NCBI GenBank assembly: GCA_028551475.1
Contig: CM052362.1
Coordinates: 5,641,354 to 5,705,353, forward strand
From: Casuarina equisetifolia
Lineage: Eukaryota > Streptophyta > Magnoliopsida > Fagales > Casuarinaceae
Length of the DNA: 64,000 bases
Direction of reading: 5' to 3'
Part shown: one piece after another, positions 12,766 through 24,400 of the stretch
Position numbering within the stretch: position 1 is the first letter of the stretch
Layout: every line of letters starts with the position of its first letter
Translations under genes and position numbers: made by a program
Notes under the pieces: model-generated
What the model saw: only the letters and a program-made list of their open reading frames with translations
What the model was told of the DNA's origin: nothing
The model's database searches: none

Positions 12766-13635
12766 GCAAATTTATTGTTACAATAGTCTTTGTAACTTAA
12801 AGAGACATCATAGGATCAAAAATGAATGGTAAAACTTAGATGGAACAATTAATAAAATTATATTAATCCACATTTTGAGACACTAAGAAATTATGTAAAA
12901 ATATAAACTACATGCAATTATTTGAAGATATTAGTTAAGTCAAATTTGAGCTAATATCTTATTGTGATAAATGATGGAATGAGATTGCTGGGACAAAGTG
13001 CCCAAAACACTATGTAATTAGAATATTTATTCAATCATAAACACAAAGTTGATGTTTAAGCTCTACTTGGAGTTATAAGAAAATACAAAGTTGATGAATA
13101 ACCAATATAAGATATTATGGGACAAGATGTTTAAGCTCTCGAATAAAAAAATACATATGAATTTTTGCTCATGATCTAATTGAGCATCAACCTTTAGATT
13201 ATCACAATATAAGCATTTATAACTTGACTTAGTCAGTAAACCAAATTTTAATGTGGTTCAGTATTTGCTAGATATAGACTCTTGAATCACAAGAGTTTTT
13301 TTTCCCTTTCATGACCAAAGCTTATAGCATGCTCTATAGCCATTTAGAAATAGTTTGGGAAAACATCATGGCCACAATGTAACATGTTATTATTCAAAAT
13401 GGCTATGAAAAGATGTTATAAGATGAATATTGCCACCAAAATTACTAAAATTTAATCGTACATACTAAAGTAACTATTCTGGCAAGATTGTAAGCAAATA
13501 ATCGCAAGACTAAAAATTTGATTTTTTCTCTTAAAGATTTGATTTTTCTCTTAAAAACTTTCAAACCAGTGAGCCAAACAGAACTAGACTTCAAAACAGA
13601 TGGAAGAGGGAACCAAACAGTGGAAAACAGAGTTG
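12766..13635. repeat. flank module of the PPR unit (copy 2)
   Basis: Closely matches 9,366-10,240, including the shared run of 'ggacaaagtgcccaaaacac' and the 'catgctctatagccattta' segment. It is non-coding. Confidence 0.75.
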
Positions 13636-13639
13636 TGGA

Positions 13640-14930
13640 TGAAAAATGAAAAGGTTATGTACCTTGTAGATGAAAAATAGAGAGGAGAGGATTCCAGCTG
13701 AAAAGCATAGATGAAGTAAGTATCGACACATAATATGGAGACTTTTGAAGTGCATTAAGAATTGAATCTAAGCTAAGGTTATGTACCTTGTGGACGAAAA
13801 GTGAAGGGGAAAGGATTTCAGCTGAAAAGCATAGACAAAGTAAGTACCAAGTCGAAAATGGAGACTTTTGACAAGCACTAAGAATTGTATCTAGGCTAAG
13901 ATTACATGCCTTGTGGACAAAAGATGGAGAAGAGAGGATTTGAGCTAAAAAGGATAGATGAAATAAGTATCGACTCAGAAAATGAAGACTTTTGACATAC
14001 ATTGGCAATTAAATCTAGGCTGAGGTTACGTACCTTATGGACAAAAAATGAAGAGGAGAGGATTTGAGCAGAAAAGTGTAGACGAAGTAAGTACTAACAT
14101 ATAATATAAAGACTCTTGACAAACACTAAGAATCGTATCTAGGCCAAGGTTATGTACCTTGTGGATGAAAAATGGAAAGGTAAATATTTCAGCTAAAAAG
14201 TGTAGACAAAGTAAGTACTAACTTGAAAATGGATACTCTTGATAGGCACTGGGAAATGTATCTAGGCTAAGCTTACGTACTTTGTAGACGAAAAATGGAA
14301 AGGAGAGGATTTCAGCTAAAAAGCGTAGATGAAGTAAGTACTGACTTGAAAAATGGAGACTTTTAACAAGGATTAGTAATCGTATCTAGGTCGAGGTTTC
14401 GTACCTTGTAGATGAAAAATGGAGAAAAAAAGATTTGAGTTGAAAAGCATAAACAAAATAAGTACCAACTTGGAAAATGGAGACTCTTGACAGGCACTAA
14501 GAACTATATCTAGGCCGAGCTTATGTATGTTGTGGACAAAAATGGAGACGAGAGGATTTAAGCTAAAAAGTGTAGACGAAGTAAGTACCGACTCAGAAAA
14601 TGAGGACTCTTGACAGGCATTGGAATCCATATTTAGGCCAAGGTTACACACCTTATGAACGAAAAATAGAAAGGAGAGGATTTGAGCAGAAAAACATAGA
14701 TGAAGTCAGTATCAACTTGGAAAATGGAGACTATTGATAGGCATTGGGAATTGTACCTAGGCCAAGGAGGACCATATAGGAAAAAAATATTTTTTAAAAC
14801 TAAAATAATTAATTTCTCTTAAAAGTTGATTTGCACCAAAAAACATAGACGAAGTAAGTTTCGACTTGGAAAATGGAGACTATTGACAGGTACTGGGAAT
14901 TGTATCTAGGCCAAGGATGGCCATATAAGG
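13640..14930. repeat. 123-bp minisatellite, array 2 (about 9-10 units plus two partial units)
   Basis: Same unit as array 1. Cores start near 13,659 and recur every 121-126 bp to about 14,650. Two further partial units (about 14,690-14,780 and 14,830-14,935) are interrupted by the first copies of tail sequence ('ccatataaggaaaaa...tttttaaa'). Minus-strand open frames at 13,655-14,008 and 14,373-14,651 are by-products of the 3n unit length. Confidence 0.9.
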
Positions 14931-17420
14931 AAAAAGTATTTTTTTAAAATAAAATAGTTAATTTCTCCTAAAAGTTCCATACTAGAACAATAATTTTTTT
15001 TTAGGTAAAAGGCCATTTATTAACATTTTAAACCTATTACATACAATTTCTATTAGCTTAATTATAAAATCAAAATTTTTTAATAATTCATGTTAGAAGG
15101 AATGGTAATTAATAATATTCTTGTAAAGATGTATTTTACTTTAAAATTGATAATTAAAAGGGAAGTGTTCATATAAAACAAGCTATCCTCTTAAAAGATT
15201 CACAATTTAAAATATATATCTTAAGCACTTCTCAATGTATTTATTTATCTTAAGCATGTGAAAATATATAAATTTAGTCTAATATTAATATGATATTATT
15301 TCTAAAGTTTAGATTTTAATATCTTGATAAAAAAGTTCATTTTTTTATTTGTCACCTAGATTAATCATTCAATTAAATGGATATTGTTTTATAAAAAATA
15401 CAATATTAATAATGTATGATCACATGTTTAAATATGTAGGCAACCTAAGAATAGGAATTGGATTGGGATGTTGTAACTTTGCTAATTATCCTTTTATCTA
15501 ATATTTGCGCATATGGAATGAATTTAAATATTATTCTTGTATCAAATACAATTTGGTAATGATTTTAAATAAGAAAAAGAGAGAGAGTTATGTATAATTT
15601 TTTTTAAGGAAAGTTTGATTTATTCATTCATAATATTCTCTTATGGATCTACAACCTCAGATAAGCTAAATAGAAAAATATTAATTTTTAAAAATAAAAT
15701 AATTAATTTCTCCAAAGAGTTCCATACTAGAACAACACACCATCCCATAGTTTTTCTTATTTCATTCCCTTATTTTTTTGTTGAGATTATACTATAAAAA
15801 CTTTAATGCTAGTAGAAGGCCATTCGGCTTGGGCCTCGTTAGGTTCTAGAATAACTTTACATGAGCCAAGATGGACCTTTATCCTCTAAAAGCCATTGCT
15901 TGATTGCACTGGGTTGGCTCGATCATTACTTAAGGGAGGAACTTTTAGTGTAATGTACTGTTGACTCTTTTATGAAAATCAAGTCTTGCTGTTGATATGG
16001 AAATCTTATAAAAGTATGAAGTCATATCCATGCACATTAATCCCACTAGTCATATCTTGCTTCACTACGTATCTCTGTACAATATTTCATATCTATGTAT
16101 ACATTTGGTACTTTTAATTTTAATTTTTTTTTAAAAGCTCAATTCTATTAAGAATCTCTACTTTTTTATTCTATTGGAGTTAAACTCAAATCATGATCAA
16201 AATAAACTATGTGCAAGTCAAGAGTTTTATACTAGAAAAAAAGATTTATGAGGTGAAATTTAAATTAAAGAAAACCCTTCAACCTTTAAATTAAGTTTTG
16301 GATTGGTCCTTCTACTTTTACTTGGTATTAGAGTTAAGACTGAATTTACTTTATGTTGTGTAACCTCGAACACAATAATACTTGTCATGTGAGAAAGTGT
16401 ATGCAAGATGAGACTCCCATACTAGAAGATAAGATCATTGGGATGAAACTTAAATGAAAAAAAAAACTCTTTAATCCTTGAATTAACTTTTATGTTAAGC
16501 CTTTGGATCTTTCAACATAGTATTAGAGCATAGGTTGATATGTCTCATCCCATGCAACCTTGAGCTTAGTGACATTGGGTGCGTGAAAGTGTTTCCACAT
16601 TAAAAGTTTTACATTGGAAGACACAATTTATAATATAAGGTTTAAATGAAAAAATGACCCTTCATCCTTAAGTTAGCTTTGGAGTTAAGCATTTGGAATT
16701 TCTACAAAAACCAAGATGGTGAAAAATAACTTAAAAACAATTATATAGCATATGTGCATTTGTTTTTATGTATTTAGTAAAGACTATTAATGATTTTAGT
16801 TTTGAAGAAGTTTAACTAGAGGTCATCAAAATTGGAAAAATCTAAGTACTAATCATGTGCTTCAAAATTGAGAGATATGTAACAAAAGTAGCTTGAAAAT
16901 AAATTTGCTATCCTAAAGGTTATGGAGGATTGGGTTTTGATGGACACATAAGCTTGGAATAATGACATAATTGGTAAACTTCTTTAAAGAACAACCACTT
17001 AGGCTTTCTATAAACCATATGGATAGATGTAAGAACATGAATGCATTAGAAGTAGAGATGAAAGGATAACTAGTTTGAAATTGGAGAAATAGATTATACA
17101 TAAATAAATAAGAAAAGAGCTCTTATAACTAGTTACATATTCAAAGAATAAAATTACTAGAAACTACTTAGAGTTGAAAGAAAATAGAGTAGAAGTTAAA
17201 TAGGCAAAACTAATATGAAGATGAAAGATATTAAGATATATACATATATAGATAAGCCACTTTTGTTACATAAAAAAAGCAACTATTCTTGCTTAGAATG
17301 GGATTTGACATCATATTGGAGAATGAAAAATATAATGGATGATTAGAAAAACTAAACAAAAAGATTTTATTGGAGAAGTTTTTAAAATATTTTTTTTAGT
17401 TTGCATTTATAAGCTGAAAA
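14930..17420. repeat. tail module A (partner at 46,950-49,435; partial copy at 34,860-35,620)
   Basis: This roughly 2.5-kb non-coding stretch is nearly collinear with 46,950-49,435. Landmarks are 'ccatttattaacatttta', 'aggccattcggcttggg', 'ttgatggacacataagctt' and 'agtagaagttaaataggca'. It carries the same small features in the same order. I see no gene. It could be the remains of a retroelement, but no LTR pair, primer-binding site or polyprotein was found. Confidence 0.8.
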
Positions 17421-17990
17421 AGATTATGATTTTCAAAGTTACTTTACTTAGCAAACAAAATCTCTTAATGATAAATTCTGCATTGGAAACTTTTTGGTTT
17501 ACTGGGGAAAGAAAAACTCTCAATTTAATTTTTTTGGGAACAATTTTCAAAAGTTCAAAGTGCACACATATATGAGACTATTTTTTGAAATATGGCATCC
17601 TTGGCCAAAGTTCTTAAATGATTTATAAAAGGTATGTTTAGAAATATTAAGTCTCCTTGGTAAGCATTTCTTTTTCATAATGCAATCTATATGAATTTGT
17701 AGTAATAAATGTGGTAACTCCCTTCCTAGTAACTAAGCATGATATCATTATTTAAGGTTAGCTGTGTAATCATTGATACTCTTCTTACTACAACTACAAA
17801 GTGATTAGTTACTTATGCTAAGTCATATGTACCTTTGAGTTCTCTAGATGTGATATTCTTGGATTATTGATAAGAGATAACATGCTCATCAAAACTAGCT
17901 CCTTTCTAAAAAGTGACCTTTATTTTCCTTATGAGCAAAAAGTTTATTGCCTAGTTTTTAAACATTTGGCTTATATGACATGAATTGCTT
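17415..17990. repeat. repeat shared with 4,180-4,770
   Basis: Direct copy of the right part of the sequence that interrupts the exon array at 3.9-4.8 kb. The 78-residue open frame at 17,339-17,575 has no known motif and is not called. Confidence 0.7.
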
Positions 17991-18099
17991 TAATCCTAGA
18001 TGGATTCCAAAACAAACTAATTACTCTTAAATTTGAAAAGTAGATGTTGTAATCAATTATGATATTGGTTGTACATTAACATTTAATGTAATGGGTCTT

Positions 18100-18545
18100 T
18101 TAAAATTGTGTTGTTGTGTGCTAACATGATATACCTTGTGTCTTGCTTAAATTATTTGTCTTATAATGGAAACATAAGATGGAAAAATTATATATTCCTT
18201 ATCATATTAATATTGTCTTATTCATTGGCTTTGCATGTTCAACATTATACATTCTACTCAAAGTTGTAACTTTCCACTTTTATTCACTCATATTTTCAAA
18301 AAAGCAAAATGTCTCCTTGGAAAATTGTGTTGTCATGTGCTTACATGATATACCTTCTGTCATGCTTAAATTATTATGTCTTATTATGGAAATATAAGAT
18401 GGAAAAATTATATATTACCTATTACATTAATACTATCGTATGCATTGGCTTTGCTAGTTCAACATTATACATTCTATTCTAAGTTATAACTTTCCACTTT
18501 TACTCACTCATATTTTCAAGAAAGCAAAAGGTCTCCTTGAAAAAT
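18100..18545. repeat. 220-bp tandem duplication (about two units)
   Basis: 'gatggaaaaattatatatt' starts at 18,178 and again near 18,398. 'aaaattgtgttgt.tgtgc' starts near 18,101 and 18,320. Flanking sequence repeats with few differences, giving two units of about 220 bp, the second incomplete. Confidence 0.8.
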
Positions 18546-18784
18546 TTGTCAAGATACCGCCCCCCTCCCTTTTTTTTTTATTTATTAAAAAAGGTCTCCT
18601 AGATATCACTCAAGGATTGAAATGCAACCAATCCTTTTCTAAATATTATGAAACATAACTAGCTAGAATGCAAATTGATTTTTTAGATGAAACCCAACTT
18701 GTTTTAAATTTATTTGACAAAATTATATATTTTCATGGCATGTTTTCATCATCATCTAAAAAAGAGAAGATTGTTGAAATTTAT

Positions 18785-18965
18785 GAACTAATATTTTTGA
18801 CGATGATATGTTTAAGGGCTTTTTAGACTGTTGGACTATTAGTGAGTATTATTTTGATGACCTTGCACTTACTTTATGGAATATTCCTCATGGTGATAAA
18901 TACATATTCATAGGAATATTGAATTTAAGGTTTTATGGAAATTGCTATTAGAATTTTTTTACTTG
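18785..18965 (+). repeat. dispersed repeat, copy 2 (partner at 555-755)
   Basis: Direct, diverged match to 555-755. Both copies lie at an outer edge of the left repeat field. Confidence 0.7.
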
Positions 18966-18972
18966 GCTTTAT

Positions 18973-19251
18973 GTGGGGAATGTAGGCCAGGCCAAGCTAA
19001 GCTTGCTGCCAAGCACTATAAGCTGTTCTGGTTTGCAGGGAAGACCAGGACGAGACATAAAGACCAAGAAACTTGACATCAAAATTTTTGATAAATTCAC
19101 GGCTTCTAGTGAAGTAGTTATGCAGAACTGGAAAACATACTTGGGACAGCTTGAAGTTGTTAGGGCATTCAGAATACTACATAAATCCTTATTTGCGTTC
19201 ATTCATGCAAAATCTAATTCAGGAGAGCCTCCCCTTCAGGAATTAATCTAA
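18973..19251 (+). other. open frame of 92 codons, unrecognised, possibly a gene fragment
   Basis: The local GC content and codon mix differ from the surrounding AT-rich repeats. The frame (central segment 'KLDIKIFDKFTASSEVV', then 'NWKTYLGQLEVVRAF') reads like real protein, with balanced charged and hydrophobic residues. I do not recognise a family, and there is no clear continuation on either side. It may be an exon captured from another gene. Confidence that it is functional is low. Confidence 0.25.
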
Positions 19252-19629
19252 AGGAATATTGCCAAGTAGGAACATGGGCTCAATTCATTAGGTCTTGTAC
19301 AGGATTCAAACAAATCAAAATAACCTAGTCTCAGAATTGACCTCAATAAAGAATTGGGGACAAAACTACCTAGGCAAGAAGATCGAGCAAGGCCTGGTGG
19401 AAGATAGGGGGCTCGTGTCTGAAAGAAGATGGCCCACATCCTTTGAGCCCACAAAAATTTGGGCCAGAGAGAGCTGAGCCGTAAAATGCTTCTGTTGGGC
19501 TTGGGAAACCGGAGTAGAAAAATTCAGCCTTTGACCAACCCACCACTAGTTGAATTAGGCCTACGTGAGGACAAGGAACCACTAAGGTGGTTGAATAGAA
19601 CCAATCTGCCCTTGGGTAGGCTTAGATTA

Positions 19630-19982
19630 GTTAGATAGCACCTGGACCACTAGGGTTGGGTCGACTACTCGGCGAGTAGGGTGTTGTTGCTCCACATCCA
19701 TACCTAAAGAGGAGTCAGACACATCTTCAGCAATCGAAGTGGCAGAATTCGAAGTCACGCTGGAGGCTTGCTGTTTCAGCATGGTGATGGTAAGGGGCGG
19801 TAAGAAAAAGAAAATTCGTGGGATCTTATAGCTAGAAAGTTGAGAAATTTTTTTCCACACTGGAGGCCAATCATGTTTTGTAGGTTCAAGGTTTCCTACA
19901 ACAAGAAGGTAGACAAGGAAGAAGGACAATCAGGAAATTGTGAATGCTTAAGCCAAGACCGAAAGAAGGGTCTCAAATACCA
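19630..19982 (-). mobile_element. start of copia-like internal region (primer-binding site and possible gag start)
   Basis: Reading the minus strand away from the LTR, TGGTATTTGAGA (19,971-19,982) directly follows the LTR end. It resembles the primer-binding site for initiator tRNA-Met (TGGTATCAGAGC) of plant copia elements. A minus-strand open frame (19,627-19,929; 100 codons, or 52 from an internal Met) follows. It is Ser/Thr/Gln-rich, like a gag N-terminus, but too short to classify. Nothing like protease, integrase or reverse transcriptase follows, so the element is truncated. Confidence 0.45.
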
Positions 19983-20288
19983 TGTAAGGAAGTAAGAAAG
20001 ACGAAGAAAGAGAGAAAAAAACAAAGAATTTGAGAGAATATCTATATTGTATTGTACTATTCTAATGACCTATTGTGTGTCGGGTCCTATTTATAACGTA
20101 GTAGCTCTCTAGAACATAAGAAAAAATATAAATACAAATAATTCATATTCTACAAAATATTCTAATTCTCAGAATAATGAGATTGACGCAATCAATGACC
20201 ACATATGAGAAAGACGCTCAACCTAACTCAAAACTAATCACTAAAAAAAAACCACACAATACGCATAAATATGACATATCTTCAACAA
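19983..20288 (-). mobile_element. copia-type LTR, about 306 bp
   Basis: On the minus strand the segment starts TGTTGAAGATATG and ends CCTTACA, i.e. it has TG...CA ends. It contains a TATA-like box ('TTATAAATAGGACC', about 20,086-20,099) and CT-rich downstream sequence, and it is followed at once by a tRNA-Met-like primer-binding site. These are the parts of a 5' LTR. The partner LTR was not found in the window. Confidence 0.6.
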
Positions 20289-21424
20289 TATTCCATACAA
20301 TTAGTCCCTAAACCGGGGAGACGAAAATAACGAAGAAAGACGTGTATAATAATGGCAGAACCTTGAAAATTGGTTGACAAAGTGACTAATTAGCGCAGGC
20401 GGCTTTGAAAATGAAGAGCTCCCAGTTCCTTTAACGTTCCTTATCTGAACGTGAGGAGGCTTTAGGCCACCCGGAATAGTTGTCCTTGTAACCAAGCAAA
20501 CAAAAAGTAGATGTAATTTCCTTGGAACAGATCAGGAAATGCAGCAGTCCTAAACAAGGGTAATGAGTGTAGTGACTATGGATCTCTGACACGGTCCTTT
20601 CTGTTAACCTTTGATCCTTCCGAGGACTGATCTTTCTCAACGACACGTTTATCCATTTTGGCACTCATACTTTTGTTCATTTCATGGTATAACTTTTCTA
20701 CTAACTGAAATGGCTGCAAAGGTGAGGCTTTTACTTCGAAATTTTAAGTTTTTCTGAGTTTTGATGTTTTTTGACGGGACCATAGTGCGGCTGGGATCTG
20801 ATCCCACCAAACAGAACATAATTTCATTATTTCATTTATTTATTTTTGAACCGTAATACAAGCTTCATGTGCACCTTAGTTTATTGTTTTATCTTTTTCT
20901 TTGACAACAAGCCACCTTTCTGCCTCTTTCTTCTTGTCCTCTCTGTCGTTGCGTTGCACTTGGTGGATAGAGCTGCTCAGCATCTATCTAATTATTTTTC
21001 TGCTTTAACGGTACTGAATTTGTATCTTGTGGGGAGTACAAACAAGGGTCCTGGCCGCATTTCAGCTTCCATTTGATTTTCCCTCTGTCAGCAAATATAT
21101 CTTTTGTCACTGTCTACACTTGCCGGCTTGATGGATTCCTGCAAAATATTAATAATGCAAATCCATGGACTGTAACCAACGGTCTGGATTATAGCCCTTT
21201 CGTTTCGTAAAAGGTGAAGTTGGTTTAGTCAAAGGTCCATTATATCATTATAATTTTTAACCGTCCGTAGATATTATTTTGTCGTTGTTGGATACTTGGC
21301 TAGTATTTCTGTAACTCTCTAGTTGCTGATTTAGACATTAACTCTGTTCTGCAGGAGCTGTAGAATCTGTGTTTGTTCTGAGTAAAGTAGCTGCAAATTG
21401 GATTAGTATCTAAGGTTTGGTAGT
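20289..21424 (+). promoter_or_regulatory. upstream region and probable 5' UTR of the ABCB gene
   Basis: This 1.1-kb stretch has no recognisable gene. It carries the promoter and leader of the transporter by position. A possible 5'-UTR intron acceptor (ctgttctgcag, ending about 21,354) lies 70 bp before the start codon; no unique TATA box could be assigned. Small open frames on both strands here (for example 20,846-21,076 and 20,431-20,664) have no motifs. Confidence 0.4.
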
Positions 21425-24400
21425 ATGGCGGAACATAATAGCTTGAGTGGCCAGAAAAGTACAGATGAAGCTACCACATCAAAAAGCGAAGCAGAAGCAG
21501 AAGCAGAGAAAAGATCCACCGTTGTTGATGATCAAGGAGACTCAAAGAAGAGCGAAGGAGGAGAGAAAACTAATACTGTTCCATTTCACAAGCTGTTCTC
21601 ATTCGCAGATTCCACTGATATTTTGCTGATGATCTTTGGTACAATAGGTGCCATCGCTAATGGGATAGCCATGCCTCTCATGACGGTGCTCTTCGGGGAC
21701 TTGTTTGATTCGTTTGGGCAGAACCAGTATAACAACAAGGTAGTTGACGTAGTTTCAAAGGTAAGAAGAATCATCAAAAGGTTAATTTTTAAGCTCGGTT
21801 CATTTCACAGAGAGATGTCATTGAGATCTTTTAATTTGTGACTTAAATACGCTTTGCAAATTAGTCCCTTCCAACTGCTTATTAGCAGCCTTGGTCTTTC
21901 TTTCCTGACAACTTTTACAGCTGTGTATGAAGATGTTACAAATTGGTTTCCTTGAAACAGGTCTCCCTAAGATTTGTCTACTTGGCATTGGGATCGGCTG
22001 TGGCAGCATGCTTCCGTAAGTATACTTTGATCATTTCAAAGTTTTTGTATACTTTGTTCGTTAGTAACAGTTATTGAGTTAAGAAATCCATGTTTGTTGT
22101 TTTGTCAGAGGTTGCATGTTGGATGGTCACAGGGGAGAGACAGGCTGCAAGAATAAGGAGTTTGTATCTTAAAGCTATACTGAGACAAGATATTACATTT
22201 TATGATAAGGAAACAAACACCGGAGAGGTTGTTGGGAGAATGTCCGGTGACACTATCCTCATACAAGATGCCATGGGTGAGAAGGTACTATGCTGCTACA
22301 ATTGCATCAAAAACCATGATCCTAGGCCTCACTATATCCTTCATTATGAACTTGTTCGGATTAATGGCATAACAAATTCACACTCACAATCTCACAGGGT
22401 TTCCAAAACCTCATATTCATAAATATGGTTGAAATCTTCGTAGATAAAATTCTTAATTTATCCTTAATCCTAGTTTTGACTTCATGCGTGACCTCATTAT
22501 ATCCGTGATCTTGGAATTTAACAAGTCCGTTTGTGTAGGTTGGAAAATTTATGCAGCTGACTTCAACATTCATAGGCGGCTTTGTAATAGCTTTTGTTAA
22601 AGGGTGGCTTCTAACCCTTGTCATGCTATCTTCTATTCCTCTCCTTGTGGCATCTGGGTCAGCTATATCCATGATCATTGCCAAGATGGCTTCCATTGGA
22701 CAAAGTGCTTATGCCAAAGCAGCAAATGTAGTTGAACAAACAATAGGCTCAATTAGAACGGTACAACATGTTTTTCAAAACTAAACACACCCCTGACCAT
22801 AGTGGATCAGTTTATTCTAATTGTGGTATCTTAAAACTTGGTTCTTTTCTAGGTTGCATCGTTCACAGGTGAGAAGCAAGCAATAATTGATTACAACAAG
22901 CTTATTGTTAAAGCTTACAAATCCGGAGTTCGGGAAGGCTTGGCTTCTGGATTTGGTATTGGCGTGGTTATGTTGGTGGTGTTTTGCAGTTATGGTTTGG
23001 CCGTATGGTTTGGTGCCAAGATGATACTAGAAAAAGGGTATTCTGGGGGTGATGTGCTGAATGTGATTTTTGCTGTATTAACTGGTTCCATGTGAGCTGC
23101 ATTTCTTATATTTTACTTCTACTAGTAGCAATTTTTATGTGCTATTCTATATGCCACCCTTATTGTTGTACCATTTGGTTGAAAATTTTCTTCTGGTTTC
23201 ATTTCATAGCAAGCAAGCAAGACAAGTTGATGTATCTATTAGCGATTATTAGGTTATAGTCTCTTTAACAATTATTTATTCCTTGCATTTTGATATTTAG
23301 GTCTTTAGGCCAGGCATCACCCTCCATGAGTGCATTTGCTGCTGGTCAAGCTGCAGCATTTAAAATGTTTGAAACTATAGAGAGGAAACCAGAGATAGAT
23401 GCTTATGACACAAATGGAAAGATATTAGATGACATTCACGGAGATATTGAGTTAAGGGATGTTTATTTTAGCTACCCGAGCAGACTTGATGAGCAAATAT
23501 TCGATGGATTCTCTCTTTGCATCCCGAGAGGCACAACTGCAGCTTTGGTTGGGCAGAGTGGAAGTGGGAAGTCGACGGTGATTAGTCTGATAGAGAGATT
23601 CTATGATCCTCTGGCTGGTGAAGTTCTTATAGATGGCATTAACCTGAAAGAGTATCAACTTAAATGGATTAGGGAGAAAATTGGTCTTGTTAGCCAGGAA
23701 CCTGTGTTATTTGCATCCAGCATTAAGGAGAACATTACATACGGAAAGGATGGTGCAACTATCGAAGAGATAAGAACAGCAACTGAGCTTGCAAATGCTG
23801 CCAAATTCATTGACAAATTGCCACAGGTATCAATTTTAGTCTACATATTTACACTTTAAAGACTTGGGTTCTCATTCATTATGGAAATAATTTGTCCATT
23901 AACTTTAAGGTTTTGGCTTTCCATTATAGGGACTGAATACCATGGTTGGCGAGCATGGAACACAGCTATCTGGTGGACAGAAGCAAAGGATTGCCATTGC
24001 AAGGGCAATTCTAAAGGACCCTCGAATCTTACTTCTAGATGAAGCTACAAGTGCACTTGACGCAGAATCCGAAAGGATAGTGCAGGAGGCATTGGACAGG
24101 ATTATGGTTAATCGAACAACTGTTGTTGTTGCACATCGTTTGAGTACAATAAGGAACGCTGACATGATTGCCGTGATTCATAAAGGAAAATTAGTAGAAA
24201 AAGGTATCTAATAAGTACAATAATTCGTCCTCTTTTTAACTCATTCATATCTGACATTTCATACTTAGTTTTTGAATCATAAGCTAGCCTCGTATATCCT
24301 AGGATCTTAGATTTCATACCTTCAATGAGGTGGGTTGACTTTTGTTCTGAATACTCTTTCTTAAATGTGTAGGCACACACTCAGAACTACTCAAGGATCC

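Noticed and set aside
14930..17420. Tail module as a complete LTR retrotransposon
   Set aside because: No terminal repeats, primer-binding site or polyprotein could be found in any of its three copies.
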